Origin: Nocardioides sp. QY071
GTDB lineage: Bacteria; Actinomycetota; Actinomycetes; Propionibacteriales; Nocardioidaceae
Assembly (NCBI RefSeq): GCF_029961765.1
Contig: NZ_CP124681.1
Location: forward strand, 992,001 to 1,056,000
Reading direction: 5' to 3'
DNA: 64,000 bases
Of this stretch, positions 1 to 12,187 are shown piece by piece. A program made the translations under genes and the position numbers. The first letter of the stretch is position 1. Each line of letters starts with the position of its first letter. Below the pieces are notes generated by a model, which saw nothing but the letters and a program-made list of their open reading frames with translations, was not told the DNA's origin and made no database searches.

Positions 1-1116
1 CAGATGACCTGGGCCGACGCGATGGGCCTGGTCGTGATCGAGGGCGTCCTGATCCTGGTCCTCGTCCTCACCGGCTTCCGTACGGCGGTCTTCCGGGCTG
101 TCCCCGCGCAGCTCAAGGTCGCCATCTCGGTCGGCATCGGCCTGTTCATCGCCCTGATCGGCTTCGTCGACGCCGGCGTCGTCAAGCGGATCCCCGACGC
201 CGCCAAGACGACCGTCCCGGTCCAGCTCGGCGCCGACGGCAGCCTGAGCGGGTGGCCGGTCCTGGTCTTCGTGGTCGGGCTGCTGCTGATGCTGGCCCTG
301 TGGGTGCGCAAGGTGCGCGGCGCGATCCTGATCTCGATCGTCGTGATGACCGGGGTCGCGGTGATCGTCGAGGCCATCGGCGACCTCGGTACGTCGGCCG
401 AGAAGGCCGGCGGCTGGGCACTCACCGTCCCCGCCTGGACCGGTGACTTCCACGCACCCGACTTCGGCACCCTGGGCGAGTTCAACCTGCTCGGCTCATG
501 GGACAAGGTCGGCGTGGTCACCGTCCTGCTGCTCGTGTTCTCGCTGATGCTCGCCGACTTCTTCGACACCATGGGCACGATGACCGCCATCGGCGCGGAG
601 GCCAACCTGCTCGACGAGGAGGGCATGCCGCCCCACGCCGACCGGATCCTGGTGGTCGACTCGGTCGCCGCGATCGCGGGCGGCGCGGCCGGCGTCTCCT
701 CGAACACGTCGTACATCGAGTCGGCCTCGGGCGTCGGCGAGGGCGCGCGCACCGGGCTGGCATCGGTGGTCACCGGCCTGCTCTTCCTGGTGACCATCTT
801 CGCCTCGCCGCTGGTCGCGATGATCCCGTCCGAGGCGGCGGTCCCCGCGCTGATCCTGGTCGGCTTCTTGATGATGCAGCAGATCACCGGCATCGCCTGG
901 GACGACGTCGAGATCGCGATCCCGGCCTTCCTGACCATCGTCCTGATGCCGTTCACGTACTCGATCTCGGTCGGCATCGGCGCCGGATTCGTGTCCTACG
1001 CGTTCCTCAAGGTGGTCCGCGGCAAGGCTCGCGAGCTGCACCCGCTGCTGTGGGTCGTGGCCGGTCTGTTCGTCGTCTACTTCGCGATCGACCCGATCAC
1101 CCGCTGGCTGACCTGA
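1..1116 (+). CDS. NCS2-family purine/xanthine permease, C-terminal part (cut by window start)
   Basis: Integral membrane nucleobase transporter of the NCS2 (AzgA-like) family, probably moving purines with protons across the cytoplasmic membrane. The frame is open from base 1, so the true start is upstream. About 371 codons remain, and from the family's usual size (about 450-480) I infer that roughly the first 100 residues are missing. The visible part has repeated hydrophobic segments, the conserved FDTMGT stretch (near residue 190) and the strongly conserved SSNTSYIESASGVGEGARTG-type loop (near residues 230-250), characteristic of AzgA-like members. The substrate cannot be fixed from sequence. 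The next gene, rpsL, has its own promoter, so this is a separate transcription unit. Confidence 0.9.
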   Translation, partial: QMTWADAMGLVVIEGVLILVLVLTGFRTAVFRAVPAQLKVAISVGIGLFIALIGFVDAGVVKRIPDAAKTTVPVQLGADGSLSGWPVLVFVVGLLLMLALWVRKVRGAILISIVVMTGVAVIVEAIGDLGTSAEKAGGWALTVPAWTGDFHAPDFGTLGEFNLLGSWDKVGVVTVLLLVFSLMLADFFDTMGTMTAIGAEANLLDEEGMPPHADRILVVDSVAAIAGGAAGVSSNTSYIESASGVGEGARTGLASVVTGLLFLVTIFASPLVAMIPSEAAVPALILVGFLMMQQITGIAWDDVEIAIPAFLTIVLMPFTYSISVGIGAGFVSYAFLKVVRGKARELHPLLWVVAGLFVVYFAIDPITRWLT

Positions 1117-1159
1117 GCACCGACTCCGGGAGCGGCCGCTCAGGCGTGCGGTCCGCATT

Positions 1160-1189
1160 TTGACCCGCCTTCGGGGCGGCCGGTAATCT
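1160..1189 (+). promoter_or_regulatory. Probable str operon promoter (-35 and -10)
   Basis: TTGACC (1160-1165) and TAATCT (1184-1189) are separated by 18 bases, a good vegetative sigma-factor match. Transcription would begin near 1196, giving a leader of about 150 bases before rpsL. The spacer contains a small hairpin (CCGCC 1165-1169 pairing with GGCGG 1175-1179), which may instead be the tail terminator of the permease gene. Confidence 0.55.
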
Positions 1190-1343
1190 CGAATCTCGTG
1201 TCTGGGGCCACCCGGCACGTCGAGCATGCCCTCAGTCCCCGCCTTCACCGGCGCGGCCCACGGGGGAGCACTCCGCATCAACGCTTCACTCCGAGCCCGG
1301 CACCGTGCCGAGCCGTGATCTCAAACCGAAAGGGAACCACCAG

Positions 1344-1718
1344 GTGCCCACCATCAATCAGTTGGTCCGCAAGGGCCGCCAGGACAAGGTGTCGAAGACC
1401 AAGACGCCTGCCCTGAAGGGTTCGCCCCAGCGTCGCGGTGTGTGCACCCGCGTCTACACCACCACCCCCAAGAAGCCGAACTCCGCCCTCCGGAAGGTCG
1501 CCCGCGTGCGCCTGTCCAGCGGCGTCGAGGTCACCGCCTACATCCCGGGTGAGGGTCACAACCTGCAGGAGCACTCGATCGTGCTCGTCCGCGGCGGTCG
1601 TGTGAAGGACCTGCCCGGTGTTCGCTACAAGGTCATCCGCGGCGCCCTGGACACCCAGGCCGTGAAGAACCGTAAGCAGGCTCGCAGCCGCTACGGCGCC
1701 AAGAAGGAGAAGAGCTGA
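1344..1718 (+). CDS. rpsL: 30S ribosomal protein S12
   Basis: Small-subunit protein of the decoding centre, 124 residues, the usual length. The start is GTG 1344, giving the canonical N-terminus (V/M)[11 protein letters not shown]. An upstream in-frame ATG at 1305 would add 13 unrelated residues and is rejected. A purine-rich ribosome-binding site (GAAAGGGA) lies at 1328-1335. Lys43 (in PKKPNS) and Lys88 (in GRVKDLPG) are wild type, the residues whose changes give streptomycin resistance in other bacteria. Asp89, the known methylthiolation site, is present. First gene of the str operon; rpsG begins one base after its stop. Confidence 0.98.
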   Translation: MPTINQLVRKGRQDKVSKTKTPALKGSPQRRGVCTRVYTTTPKKPNSALRKVARVRLSSGVEVTAYIPGEGHNLQEHSIVLVRGGRVKDLPGVRYKVIRGALDTQAVKNRKQARSRYGAKKEKS

Positions 1719-1719
1719 C

Positions 1720-2190
1720 ATGCCGCGCAAGGGCCCCGCGCCGAAGCGCCCGATCGACGTCGACCCGGTCTACGGTTCGCAGCTGGTGACCCAGCTGGTG
1801 TCGAAGGTGCTCCAGGACGGCAAGAAGCAGGTCGCTCAGCGGATCGTCTACTCCGCTCTCGAGGGCACCCGCGAGAAGACGGGCGTCGACCCGGTCATCA
1901 CCCTCAAGCGTGCGCTCGACAACGTGCGCCCCGCGCTCGAGGTCAAGTCCCGCCGTGTCGGTGGCGCGACCTACCAGGTCCCGATCGAGGTCAAGGGCAA
2001 CCGCGGCACCACGCTGTCGCTGCGCTGGCTCGTCGGCTACGCCCAGGAGCGTCGCGAGAAGACCATGGCCGAGCGCCTGCAGAACGAGATCCTCGACGCA
2101 GCCAACGGCCTCGGTGCCGCGGTGAAGAAGCGCGAGGACACCCACAAGATGGCCGAGTCCAACAAGGCCTTCGCTCACTACCGCTGGTGA
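1720..2190 (+). CDS. rpsG: 30S ribosomal protein S7
   Basis: Primary 16S rRNA-binding protein that nucleates assembly of the small-subunit head, 156 residues, the standard length. It starts with ATG immediately after rpsL (one-base gap), consistent with translational coupling. The N-terminal [20 protein letters not shown] and the C-terminal [19 protein letters not shown] are diagnostic of S7. In other bacteria S7 represses its own operon by binding the rpsL-rpsG junction. Here the junction is too short for the E. coli-type structure, so regulation of that kind is not evident. Confidence 0.98.
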   Translation: MPRKGPAPKRPIDVDPVYGSQLVTQLVSKVLQDGKKQVAQRIVYSALEGTREKTGVDPVITLKRALDNVRPALEVKSRRVGGATYQVPIEVKGNRGTTLSLRWLVGYAQERREKTMAERLQNEILDAANGLGAAVKKREDTHKMAESNKAFAHYRW

Positions 2191-2195
2191 CCATC

Positions 2196-2225
2196 CGTAC
2201 GGCGGAGCCCCGGCTCCGCCGTACG
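2196..2225 (+). other. Perfect 14-bp hairpin between rpsG and fusA
   Basis: Bases 2196-2209 are exactly complementary to 2212-2225, leaving almost no loop (two bases, effectively four after opening one pair). There is no T-run after it, so it is not a classical terminator. It sits inside the str operon, where it could be an RNA-processing site, a partial attenuator lowering fusA-tuf relative to rpsL-rpsG readthrough, or a stability element. Confidence 0.6.
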
Positions 2226-2263
2226 TCACCTGCTCATCCTCTACTTAAGGAACGCTGACTCAC

Positions 2264-4387
<2,124 letters not shown>

Positions 4388-4473
4388 TCCCCAACCGGGA
4401 CTGCTCCATGCAGACCCTCGGCGCACCACCCCTTTAGTACGAGTCAAGTAACAACACACCAGGAGGAGCCCCA

Positions 4474-5667
<1,194 letters not shown>

Positions 5668-5682
5668 TCTGACCTGCTTCGG

Positions 5683-5718
5683 GGAGACCCCCTGCTGCTT
5701 CGGCAGCAGGGGGTCTCC
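5683..5718 (+). terminator. str operon terminator, 16-bp stem with UUCG tetraloop
   Basis: Bases 5683-5698 pair perfectly with 5703-5718 around the tetraloop TTCG (closed by a C-G pair, the especially stable form). It starts 15 bases after the tuf stop codon. The trailing T content is low (TGCATTTC), which is common for actinobacterial terminators. Confidence 0.9.
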
Positions 5719-5759
5719 TGCATTTCGGGGCAGGGACGCCCAGCCGGGAGAATGGGCCG

Positions 5760-6497
5760 GTGGCTGAGCAAGACAACGGGGGAGTACGGCCGGCGCGGCC
5801 CCATCACAAGCAGACCGAGGACGGTCGGCGGATGCGCGAGGTGCTCACCTACACCCGCCGCGGCAGCCGGTTCACGCCGAAGCAGCAGGCTGCCTGGGAC
5901 ACGTACGCCGAGCAGTGGGTGATCCCCGACGAGGCGGTCGACGACCCGGACTTCTCCTGGGCGCGGTGGTTCGGCCGCGAGGCCCCGCTGGTCGTCGAGA
6001 TCGGCGGCGGCGTCGGCGAGGCCACCGCGGAGCTGGCCGCGACCCGGCCCGAGGCCAACGTCCTCGCCCTCGAGGTCTGGCGCCCCGGTGTCGCCGAGGG
6101 CCTCGGCCGGGTGGGCGAGGCGGGTGTCACCAACGTCCGGTTCAGCAGCGTCGACGCGGTCTGGACCCTCGAGCACCTGGTCGCTCCCGGCTCGATCAGC
6201 GAGCTGTGGACCTTCTTCCCCGACCCGTGGCACAAGACCCGCCACCACAAGCGGCGCCTGGTCAACCCGGAGTACGCCGCGATGATCGCCTCCCGGCTCG
6301 CGCCGGGCGGCCTGTGGCGCCTGGCGACCGACTGGGCCGACTACGCCGAGCAGATGGTCGAGGTGCTCGACGCCGAGCCGGCGCTCGAGGGCGGCGTGGT
6401 CGAGCGCTGGGCCGAGCGGCCGGTGACGAAGTTCGAGCGCAAGGGCATCGCGAAGGACCGCGTGATCACCGACCTGACGTACCGGCGCGTCACCTGA
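5760..6497 (+). CDS. trmB: tRNA (guanine-N7-)-methyltransferase TrmB
   Basis: SAM-dependent enzyme that makes 7-methylguanosine at position 46 of tRNA; 245 residues. The glycine-rich SAM motif VVEIGGGVGEAT lies near residues 77-88. The family-defining FPDPWHKTRHHKRRL stretch, which carries catalytic and tRNA-contacting residues, lies near 153-167. The C-terminal RPVTKFERKG motif is also present. The start is GTG 5760: there is no ribosome-binding site, but GAGAAT (5748-5753) lies six bases upstream, suggesting a leaderless transcript. It lies just behind the tuf terminator and seems to be transcribed alone. Confidence 0.95.
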   Translation: MAEQDNGGVRPARPHHKQTEDGRRMREVLTYTRRGSRFTPKQQAAWDTYAEQWVIPDEAVDDPDFSWARWFGREAPLVVEIGGGVGEATAELAATRPEANVLALEVWRPGVAEGLGRVGEAGVTNVRFSSVDAVWTLEHLVAPGSISELWTFFPDPWHKTRHHKRRLVNPEYAAMIASRLAPGGLWRLATDWADYAEQMVEVLDAEPALEGGVVERWAERPVTKFERKGIAKDRVITDLTYRRVT

Positions 6498-6643
6498 CAT
6501 TAACGCAGCGGTAGCGGCGTGGCGCGCGAATCGGCTCCCTGCCCGGCGTACTTTCCGAGGCAGTGGCAGGTGGGGAAGCCGGCCACATCGGGAGGCCCGA
6601 CGTGAACCATCACGACTGCGCAGCCCGGTCCGTCCACAAGGAA

Positions 6644-6662
6644 TAGGGCCGGGGCGGCCCTA
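6644..6662 (+). other. 8-bp hairpin in the trmB-phoH2 gap
   Basis: TAGGGCCG (6644-6651) pairs with CGGCCCTA (6655-6662) around a GGG loop, 29 bases before the PIN-PhoH start. It may terminate trmB or act in the leader of the next gene. The rest of the 194-base gap shows no convincing gene. Confidence 0.4.
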
Positions 6663-6691
6663 GCGGCGCGTGCGGTCCGGTGAGGTGAGTC

Positions 6692-8023
6692 GTGGAAACC
6701 AGTCACGATGGGGCACAGAGCATCGCGCAGCGCCGTACGTACGTCCTCGACACCAGCGTGCTGCTGGCCGACCCCGGCGCCCTGCGCCGGTTCGCCGAGC
6801 ACGAGGTGGTCCTCCCGGTGGTCGTCATCACCGAGCTCGAGGGCAAGCGGCACCACCCCGAGCTGGGCTACTTCGCCCGCAGCGCGCTGCGGATGCTGGA
6901 CGAGATGCGGGTCAGCCACGGCCGGCTCGACACGCCCGTTCCGGTGGGGGACGAGGGCGGCAGCGTCCGGGTGGAGCTCAACCACACCGATGCGTCCTCG
7001 CTGCCGTCGGGCTTCCGCCTCGGCGACAACGACACGCGCATCCTCGCGGTCGCCCGCAACCTCGCCGACGAGGGACACGACGTCACCCTGGTCTCCAAGG
7101 ACCTCCCGATGCGGATCAAGGCCTCGGCCGTGGGCCTCGCGGCCGAGGAGTACCGCGGCGAGACGATCAGCGACTCCGACACCGGCTACTCCGGCATGAC
7201 CGAGATGGAGGTGAGCGGCGCGGACCTCGACGAGCTGTACGACGACGCCACCCTCGACCTCGCCGACGCCCGTGAGCTGCCCTGCCACACCGGCCTGGTG
7301 CTGCTCTCCGAGCGCGGCACCGCGCTGGGCCGGGTGGGGCCGGACAAGCAGGTGCACCTGGTCCGCGGCGACCGCGAGGCCTTCGGCATCCACGGCCGCA
7401 GCGCCGAGCAGCGGGTGGCCCTCGACCTGCTCCTCGACCCCGACGTCGGCATCGTGTCGCTCGGCGGACGCGCGGGCACAGGCAAGTCGGCGCTCGCCCT
7501 GTGCGCGGGACTCGAGGCGGTGATGGAGCGCCAGCAGCACAAGAAGGTGGTCGTCTTCCGGCCGCTGTTCGCCGTGGGCGGCCAGGAGCTCGGCTACCTG
7601 CCGGGCTCGGAGTCGGAGAAGATGTCGCCCTGGGCACAAGCCGTGTTCGACACGCTCGGCGCGCTGACCTCCCGCGACGTGGTCGACGAGATCCTGGACC
7701 GCGGCATGCTCGAGGTGCTGCCGCTGACCCACATCCGCGGCCGGTCGCTGCACGACTCGTTCGTGATCGTCGACGAGGCACAGTCGCTCGAGCGCAACGT
7801 CCTGCTCACCGTGCTCTCGCGCATCGGCGCCAACTCGAAGGTCGTGCTCACCCACGACGTCGCCCAGCGCGACAACCTGCGGGTGGGCCGCCACGACGGG
7901 GTGGTCGCGGTCGTCGAGAAGCTCAAGGGACACCCGCTCTTCGCCCACGTCACCCTCACCCGGTCCGAGCGCTCGCCGATCGCGGCGCTGGTGACCGAGA
8001 TGCTCGAGAACGTCGTGGTGTAA
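6692..8023 (+). CDS. PIN domain - PhoH ATPase fusion (PhoH2-type)
   Basis: 443-residue two-domain protein. The N-terminal PIN ribonuclease fold (about residues 15-150) keeps acidic residues of the active site, including Asp20 (LDTSVLL) and the Asp in GDNDTRIL. The C-terminal PhoH P-loop ATPase has Walker [10 protein letters not shown] (near 257-265) and Walker B VIVDEAQ (near 357-363). Characterised mycobacterial PhoH2 proteins of this architecture are RNA helicases/RNases, sometimes with a small upstream antitoxin. I infer an RNA-processing role here. The start is GTG 6692 with a GGTGAGG-type site upstream. The downstream gene begins 30 bases later. Confidence 0.92.
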   Translation: METSHDGAQSIAQRRTYVLDTSVLLADPGALRRFAEHEVVLPVVVITELEGKRHHPELGYFARSALRMLDEMRVSHGRLDTPVPVGDEGGSVRVELNHTDASSLPSGFRLGDNDTRILAVARNLADEGHDVTLVSKDLPMRIKASAVGLAAEEYRGETISDSDTGYSGMTEMEVSGADLDELYDDATLDLADARELPCHTGLVLLSERGTALGRVGPDKQVHLVRGDREAFGIHGRSAEQRVALDLLLDPDVGIVSLGGRAGTGKSALALCAGLEAVMERQQHKKVVVFRPLFAVGGQELGYLPGSESEKMSPWAQAVFDTLGALTSRDVVDEILDRGMLEVLPLTHIRGRSLHDSFVIVDEAQSLERNVLLTVLSRIGANSKVVLTHDVAQRDNLRVGRHDGVVAVVEKLKGHPLFAHVTLTRSERSPIAALVTEMLENVVV

Positions 8024-8053
8024 CGAACCCGGAGGAGGGGACGCTCCCCGGCT

Positions 8054-9415
8054 GTGAAGCCACTCCGTCTGCCACTGCTGCTCGCCCTGCTCCTCGGTCT
8101 CCTCGCGCCGTGGAGCCCGGCGCCGGCGACCGCGGCGGCGTACGGGGTCCTCACGGGCCGCGTCGTCGACAAGGACGGCGTGCCGATGGCCGACGTCGAG
8201 GTCAACCTGTTCCGGCAGGGCGCGAACGTTGCTGTGGCATGGAGCAGGTCTGCGGCCGACGGCACCTTCACCTTCCAGCCCGCCAACTTCGACGATGCAG
8301 CGACGGGCCCCTACATGCTGCTGGTCGGCTCCGGATGGGACGGGACGACGGCGATCCCGACCTGGTACGACGGATCCGGAGCCGACGGCGGTATCAGGGG
8401 AGAGGTCACCGGCAGCGATCCCAACACCGACCGCGCCGTCGCAGCATCGGCGCCGTCCGGCGTTGCGCCGATCGTGATCTCCTCCTCGCCCACCCCGCTG
8501 GGCGACCTTCGCGTCCTTCAGGGCGCCCAGGTCGTCTTCGACAGTCGGGACACGCTCGGCAACGCTGTCAACACTCTGCGGGTCACGGCGCCGTGGGGCG
8601 TCTCGGGCAGGGTGAGCACCCGGAGGGCGTATCCGCCGACGGGAGTGCTGCTCGACGCTGGGCAGCACACCATCACGGTCGAGGCCTCCGCCGTCGACCC
8701 GGGTGGTCGACAGCAGGTCACCCTCGATCTCGCGGTAGGTTCGAGGACGACGGTTCCCATCACCTGGGCCGCTCGCTACTACCTCCTGGACAACGACCTG
8801 ACCTGGGGCGAGTGGCGAGCCCCGCTGTCTGGCGAGCGGCCAGGTGTCGGCACGAAGCTGCACTCCGGCGCAGTGTTCGCCAATGACAGCTCGGTCGTGT
8901 CCGGCTCGTTGTGGCCGATCAATACGTCCTTCCAGTGGTATCGGGGCGCGAAGCCGATCGCCGGGGCGACCCGGGCGTCGTACAAGGTCGTCGCCGCCGA
9001 CCGCGGCCGGAAGATCGGTTTCCGGGTCACCGCCGCCGCGAAGCCGGGCTATGCCGCGGCAACCTATGTCGGTCCGCAGGTGAAGGTCGCCAAGGTGACG
9101 TCGAGGGTGCGGGCCAGGTTCGTCGGTCGTTCGATCAAGGTCAGAGTGCGACTCAGCAACGGCGCGCAGCCGACCGGACGGGTCGCATTGATGCTCACCA
9201 GCGAGCGCCGCTTCCCTCAGCCACTGGTGTCGAAGAAGCTCAAGGCCAACGCGCGCGGCCTGATCACCTTGCGGATCCCCGAGCCCTTCTACAAGACCAA
9301 GGGCGACACCGGGATCTTCTTCGCAGTCCGGTTCGTCGCGAAGCGCAAGGCGATCTCCGTCGGGATCGGCCGTGGGCCCACCGCTGACATCAGGAACGGC
9401 ACGCTCAGCCAGTGA
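8054..9415 (+). CDS. Secreted protein with carboxypeptidase-regulatory-like and Ig-like repeats
   Basis: 453 residues. A Sec signal peptide is clear (KPLRLP, a leucine-rich core, cleavage near ATA/AAY at residues 27-29). Residues about 30-90 (VLTGRVVDKDGVPMADVEV...) look like a carboxypeptidase regulatory-like beta-sandwich. The middle is low-similarity beta-rich sequence. Residues about 270-350 carry the FQWYRG...ADRGRKIGFRVTA pattern of Ig-like modules common in actinobacterial surface proteins. The C-terminus is basic and beta-rich, with no LPxTG anchor. The start is GTG 8054 after a strong GGAGGAGGGG site. Function unknown; an extracellular adhesion or binding role is an inference. Confidence 0.8.
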   Translation: MKPLRLPLLLALLLGLLAPWSPAPATAAAYGVLTGRVVDKDGVPMADVEVNLFRQGANVAVAWSRSAADGTFTFQPANFDDAATGPYMLLVGSGWDGTTAIPTWYDGSGADGGIRGEVTGSDPNTDRAVAASAPSGVAPIVISSSPTPLGDLRVLQGAQVVFDSRDTLGNAVNTLRVTAPWGVSGRVSTRRAYPPTGVLLDAGQHTITVEASAVDPGGRQQVTLDLAVGSRTTVPITWAARYYLLDNDLTWGEWRAPLSGERPGVGTKLHSGAVFANDSSVVSGSLWPINTSFQWYRGAKPIAGATRASYKVVAADRGRKIGFRVTAAAKPGYAAATYVGPQVKVAKVTSRVRARFVGRSIKVRVRLSNGAQPTGRVALMLTSERRFPQPLVSKKLKANARGLITLRIPEPFYKTKGDTGIFFAVRFVAKRKAISVGIGRGPTADIRNGTLSQ

Positions 9416-9572
9416 GCGCAAGCAACAGTTGTGGCCAATGTGATCTCTGGGGCCAGAGGTCCGGGAGAAGGGTCGGGAAAACGGCCGTTCGGTTTGCCTG
9501 AGCCCTCCTCGTCAGGCATGGTGGTCGCTGGCCGCTGGCGGTGACGACAGCGAAGTCGGGCCCGATCGGGCG

Positions 9573-10289
9573 GTGGCCGCCCCCCATGCAGTCGAGCCTG
9601 AATACGAGCACTTGTCGAACCACGCGCCGTACGAGCCGAAGAGGCGAGCGCCCAAGCACCGCGGTACGCCGAAGCACGCCCACATCGCGCAGGCGCCCCG
9701 CAAGGCCGCCCGCAACGTCGTCGTCCTGTCCTCGGTCGCGGTCGCCGTCACCGGCGTCTCCGTCGCCGCGGGAGTGGCCGGTGAGGCGACCACGCCCCCC
9801 GCCGCGGGTGCCGCCGAGATCGACGCGTTCACCAACGTCGGCGCCAGCGCGCAGCCGACGGAGAGCGCCGAGCGCCGCGAGCCGGTCATCTCCCGCGACG
9901 ACCGCCGCCCCGAGGCCGTCCCGGCCAAGTCGATCGACCTCGCCGGCTCCCGGACCGCCGCGATGACCGACAGCCGCGAGCTCTCCGACTCCGACCCGCG
10001 CGACATCGCCCGCGCCCTGCTCGGCGAGTTCGGCTTCTCCTCCAGCCAGTTCGGCTGCCTCGACTCGCTGTGGACCCGCGAGTCCAACTGGCGGGTCAAC
10101 GCCGACAACCCGAGCTCGAGCGCGTACGGCATCCCGCAGGCGCTCCCCGGCTCCAAGATGTCCTCCGCCGGCTCCGACTGGGCCACCAACCCCGCGACCC
10201 AGATCCGGTGGGGCCTCGGCTACATCAAGGACCGCTACGGCAGCCCCTGTGGCGCCTGGGGCCACTCCGAGAGCCACGGCTGGTATTAG
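9573..10289 (+). CDS. Membrane-anchored lytic transglycosylase-like cell-wall hydrolase
   Basis: 238 residues. A basic, His/Pro-rich N-terminus is followed by one hydrophobic segment (about residues 48-70, VVVLSSVAVAVTGVSVAAG), a charged linker and a C-terminal SLT/resuscitation-factor-like domain (about 150-238). That domain has CLDSLWTRESNWRVNADNP with the likely catalytic Glu, then SSAYGIPQALPGSKM and the ending YGSPCGAWGHSESHGWY, typical of small actinobacterial transglycosylases that cleave peptidoglycan. GTG 9573 is the earliest supported start; TTG 9613 is an alternative. No c-di-AMP riboswitch could be recognised upstream, although such riboswitches control related genes. Confidence 0.8.
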   Translation: MAAPHAVEPEYEHLSNHAPYEPKRRAPKHRGTPKHAHIAQAPRKAARNVVVLSSVAVAVTGVSVAAGVAGEATTPPAAGAAEIDAFTNVGASAQPTESAERREPVISRDDRRPEAVPAKSIDLAGSRTAAMTDSRELSDSDPRDIARALLGEFGFSSSQFGCLDSLWTRESNWRVNADNPSSSAYGIPQALPGSKMSSAGSDWATNPATQIRWGLGYIKDRYGSPCGAWGHSESHGWY

Positions 10290-10291
10290 CC

Positions 10292-10334
10292 TCGACGGCG
10301 CGAGCGCGTCGCTCGTGCCACGCCACGCCGTCGA
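10292..10334 (+). terminator. Possible terminator after the transglycosylase-like gene
   Basis: TCGACGGCG (10292-10300) pairs with CGCCGTCGA (10326-10334). An inner CGAG/CTCG helix (10301-10304 with 10312-10315) extends the structure. It begins two bases after the stop codon. There is no clear T-run. Confidence 0.45.
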
Positions 10335-10430
10335 CCGCCGGGCCCATGGTCCGCAGCCGGGCCGCCCGGCGGGTGCATGATGCCGTCATGGACGGGACTC
10401 GGGTGTCCCGTGTGACGTGAGGAGCCCGCC

Positions 10431-10742
10431 ATGCTGTGGACCATCATCGTGACGATCGTCGGTGGCGCGATCATCGGAGTCATCGGCAAGGCCGTGGCGC
10501 CGGGTGACCGCACCAAGTTCCCGTTCTGGCTGACCGTGCTGTGCGGCATCGTCGGCATGCTCGTCGGCAGCTTCCTCTACTGGGGCATCGCCGGGCACAA
10601 CAACGGACCGTTCGACGGGCACGAGGCCACCTGGGACAACGCGACCAACGGGATCGACTGGATGCGGCACCTGTGGCAGATCGTGGTCGCCGCGGTGGCC
10701 GTGATCGTCGCCGCGGCCGTGACGGGGCGCAAGCGCTCCTGA
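10431..10742 (+). CDS. GlsB/YeaQ/YmgE-family small membrane protein
   Basis: 103 residues with three hydrophobic segments (about 2-22, 33-55 and 80-98) and the glycine-rich GGAIIGVIGKAVAPGD start typical of the transglycosylase-associated/GlsB stress-response family. Members are envelope proteins with no established enzymatic activity. ATG 10431 is preceded by GTGAGGAG. It is convergent with fumC, ten bases away. A hydrophilic insert (GHNNGPFDGHEATWDN) sits between the second and third segments, longer than in the shortest family members. Confidence 0.75.
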   Translation: MLWTIIVTIVGGAIIGVIGKAVAPGDRTKFPFWLTVLCGIVGMLVGSFLYWGIAGHNNGPFDGHEATWDNATNGIDWMRHLWQIVVAAVAVIVAAAVTGRKRS

Positions 10743-10752
10743 GCCTGCCCCC

Positions 10753-12135
10753 TCAGGGGTGGGTCATGGACGCCAGGTCGAGTGCGGCGTCCAACTCCTC
10801 GAGGGTCAGCTCGCCGCGGTCGACGTACCCCAGCGCCAGCACGGTCTCGCGGATCGTGCTGCCGGTGGCGAGCGCCTGCTTGGCGATCTTGGCGGCGGCC
10901 TCGTAGCCGATGTGCTTGTTGAGGGGCGTGACGACCGAGGGGGAGGACGCCGCGTAGCGCAGCATCCGGTCGGCGTCGGCCGTGATGCCGTCGATGCAGC
11001 GCTCGGCCAGGGTGACCGAGGAGTTGGCGAGCAGGCGGATCGACTCGAGCACGTTGCGGGCCAGCACCGGCATCGCGACGTTCAGCTCGAAGCTGCCGCT
11101 CGCACCAGCGGCCGTGACGGCGGCGTCGTTGCCGATCACCTGCATGCAGACCATCAGCGTCGCCTCGGGCAGCACCGGGTTGACCTTGCCGGGCATGATC
11201 GACGAGCCCGGCTGCAGGTCGGGCAGGTGGATCTCGGCGAGGCCGGTCGTCGGCCCGGAGCCCATCCAGCGCAGGTCGTTGCAGATCTTGGTCAGGCCGA
11301 CCGCGATCGTCTTCAGCACGCCGCTCAGCTCGACCAGCGAGTCGCGGGTGCCCTGCGCCTCGAAGTGGTTGCGCGCCTCGGTGAACTCCTGGCCGGTCGC
11401 CGCGCTGAGCGCCGCGATCGCCGCGGTCGCGAACCCCGGCGGGGTGTTGATGCCGGTGCCGACCGCTGTGCCGCCCAGGGGCAGCTCGCGCACCCGGGGG
11501 AGTACGGCGGCGAGCCGCTCGACGCCGTACCGGACCGTGGCGGCGTAGCCGCCGAACTCCTGGCCGAGGGTGACCGGGGTGGCGTCCATCAGGTGCGTGC
11601 GGCCGGACTTCACCAGCCCGTGGAACTCCGCCGACCTGGTCGCCAGCGAGGAGGTGAGCCGCTCGAGCGCGGGGACCAGCTCGTCGGCGACCGCCAGCGC
11701 CGCGGCGACGTGGATCGCCGTCGGGAAGGTGTCGTTGCTGGACTGGCTGGCGTTGACGTGGTCGTTGGGGTGCGCGGTCACGCCGTCACGCGCGCACAGC
11801 GAGGCGATCACCTCGTTGGCGTTCATGTTGGAGCTGGTGCCCGACCCGGTCTGGAAGACGTCGATCGGGAACTGGTCGTCGTGGCCGCCCGCGGCCACGG
11901 CCTCCGCCGCTGCCGCGATCGTGGTCGCCACCTCGGGGTCGAGGACGCCCAGCTCGAGGTTCGCACGGGCCGCGGCCGCCTTCACGTGGCCCAGGGCGTG
12001 GATGAGGGCCGGCTCGATCGGCGTACCGCTGATGGGGAAGTTCTCGACCGCCCGCTGGGTCTGGGCACGCCACAGGGCGGCGGCCGGGACGAGGACCTCG
12101 CCCATGGAGTCGTGCTCGGTACGGAAGTCGTTCAC
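10753..12135 (-). CDS. fumC: Fumarate hydratase, class II
   Basis: Iron-independent TCA-cycle enzyme that interconverts fumarate and malate; 460 residues. Recognised by [14 protein letters not shown] near residues 97-110, [11 protein letters not shown], and the superfamily signature [12 protein letters not shown] near residue 308 with the catalytic Ser loop. The start is GTG 12135, with TAGGCT six bases upstream (12147-12142), so it is probably leaderless. It is divergent from gntR. A second, unrelated class I fumarase is encoded 2.1 kb away (14200-15888). Confidence 0.95.
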   Translation of the reverse strand: MNDFRTEHDSMGEVLVPAAALWRAQTQRAVENFPISGTPIEPALIHALGHVKAAAARANLELGVLDPEVATTIAAAAEAVAAGGHDDQFPIDVFQTGSGTSSNMNANEVIASLCARDGVTAHPNDHVNASQSSNDTFPTAIHVAAALAVADELVPALERLTSSLATRSAEFHGLVKSGRTHLMDATPVTLGQEFGGYAATVRYGVERLAAVLPRVRELPLGGTAVGTGINTPPGFATAAIAALSAATGQEFTEARNHFEAQGTRDSLVELSGVLKTIAVGLTKICNDLRWMGSGPTTGLAEIHLPDLQPGSSIMPGKVNPVLPEATLMVCMQVIGNDAAVTAAGASGSFELNVAMPVLARNVLESIRLLANSSVTLAERCIDGITADADRMLRYAASSPSVVTPLNKHIGYEAAAKIAKQALATGSTIRETVLALGYVDRGELTLEELDAALDLASMTHP

Positions 12136-12162
12136 TCCTCGAGCCTACCGACGGCACTGATC

Positions 12163-12187
12163 TGTTTGTTCTAGTACCATACAAACA
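12163..12187 (+). promoter_or_regulatory. Candidate GntR autoregulatory operator over the gntR -10 box
   Basis: A perfect 7-bp inverted repeat, TGTTTGT (12163-12169) and ACAAACA (12181-12187), is spaced by 11 bases. It encloses the -10 box TACCAT (12175-12180) and ends on the gntR ATG. The symmetry and position fit a YtrA-type GntR repressor site. The fumC promoter lies only about 15 bases away on the other strand. Confidence 0.6.

Noticed and set aside
6563..6646. 27-codon frame (GTG to TAG) upstream of PIN-PhoH
   Set aside because: No ribosome-binding site or recognisable peptide; composition is ordinary intergenic, and the stop falls in the hairpin. Kept only as a question in the findings.
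6500..9421. 973-codon open frame on the minus strand opposite the PIN-PhoH and secreted-protein genes
   Set aside because: Covers two well-supported genes on the other strand and has no domain; a high-GC shadow frame.
9416..9572. Possible c-di-AMP (ydaO-type) riboswitch before the transglycosylase-like gene
   Set aside because: Related genes carry one, but the conserved blocks (GGGGTGAAT-like and the 3' CAGCTAAC-like block) could not be found.
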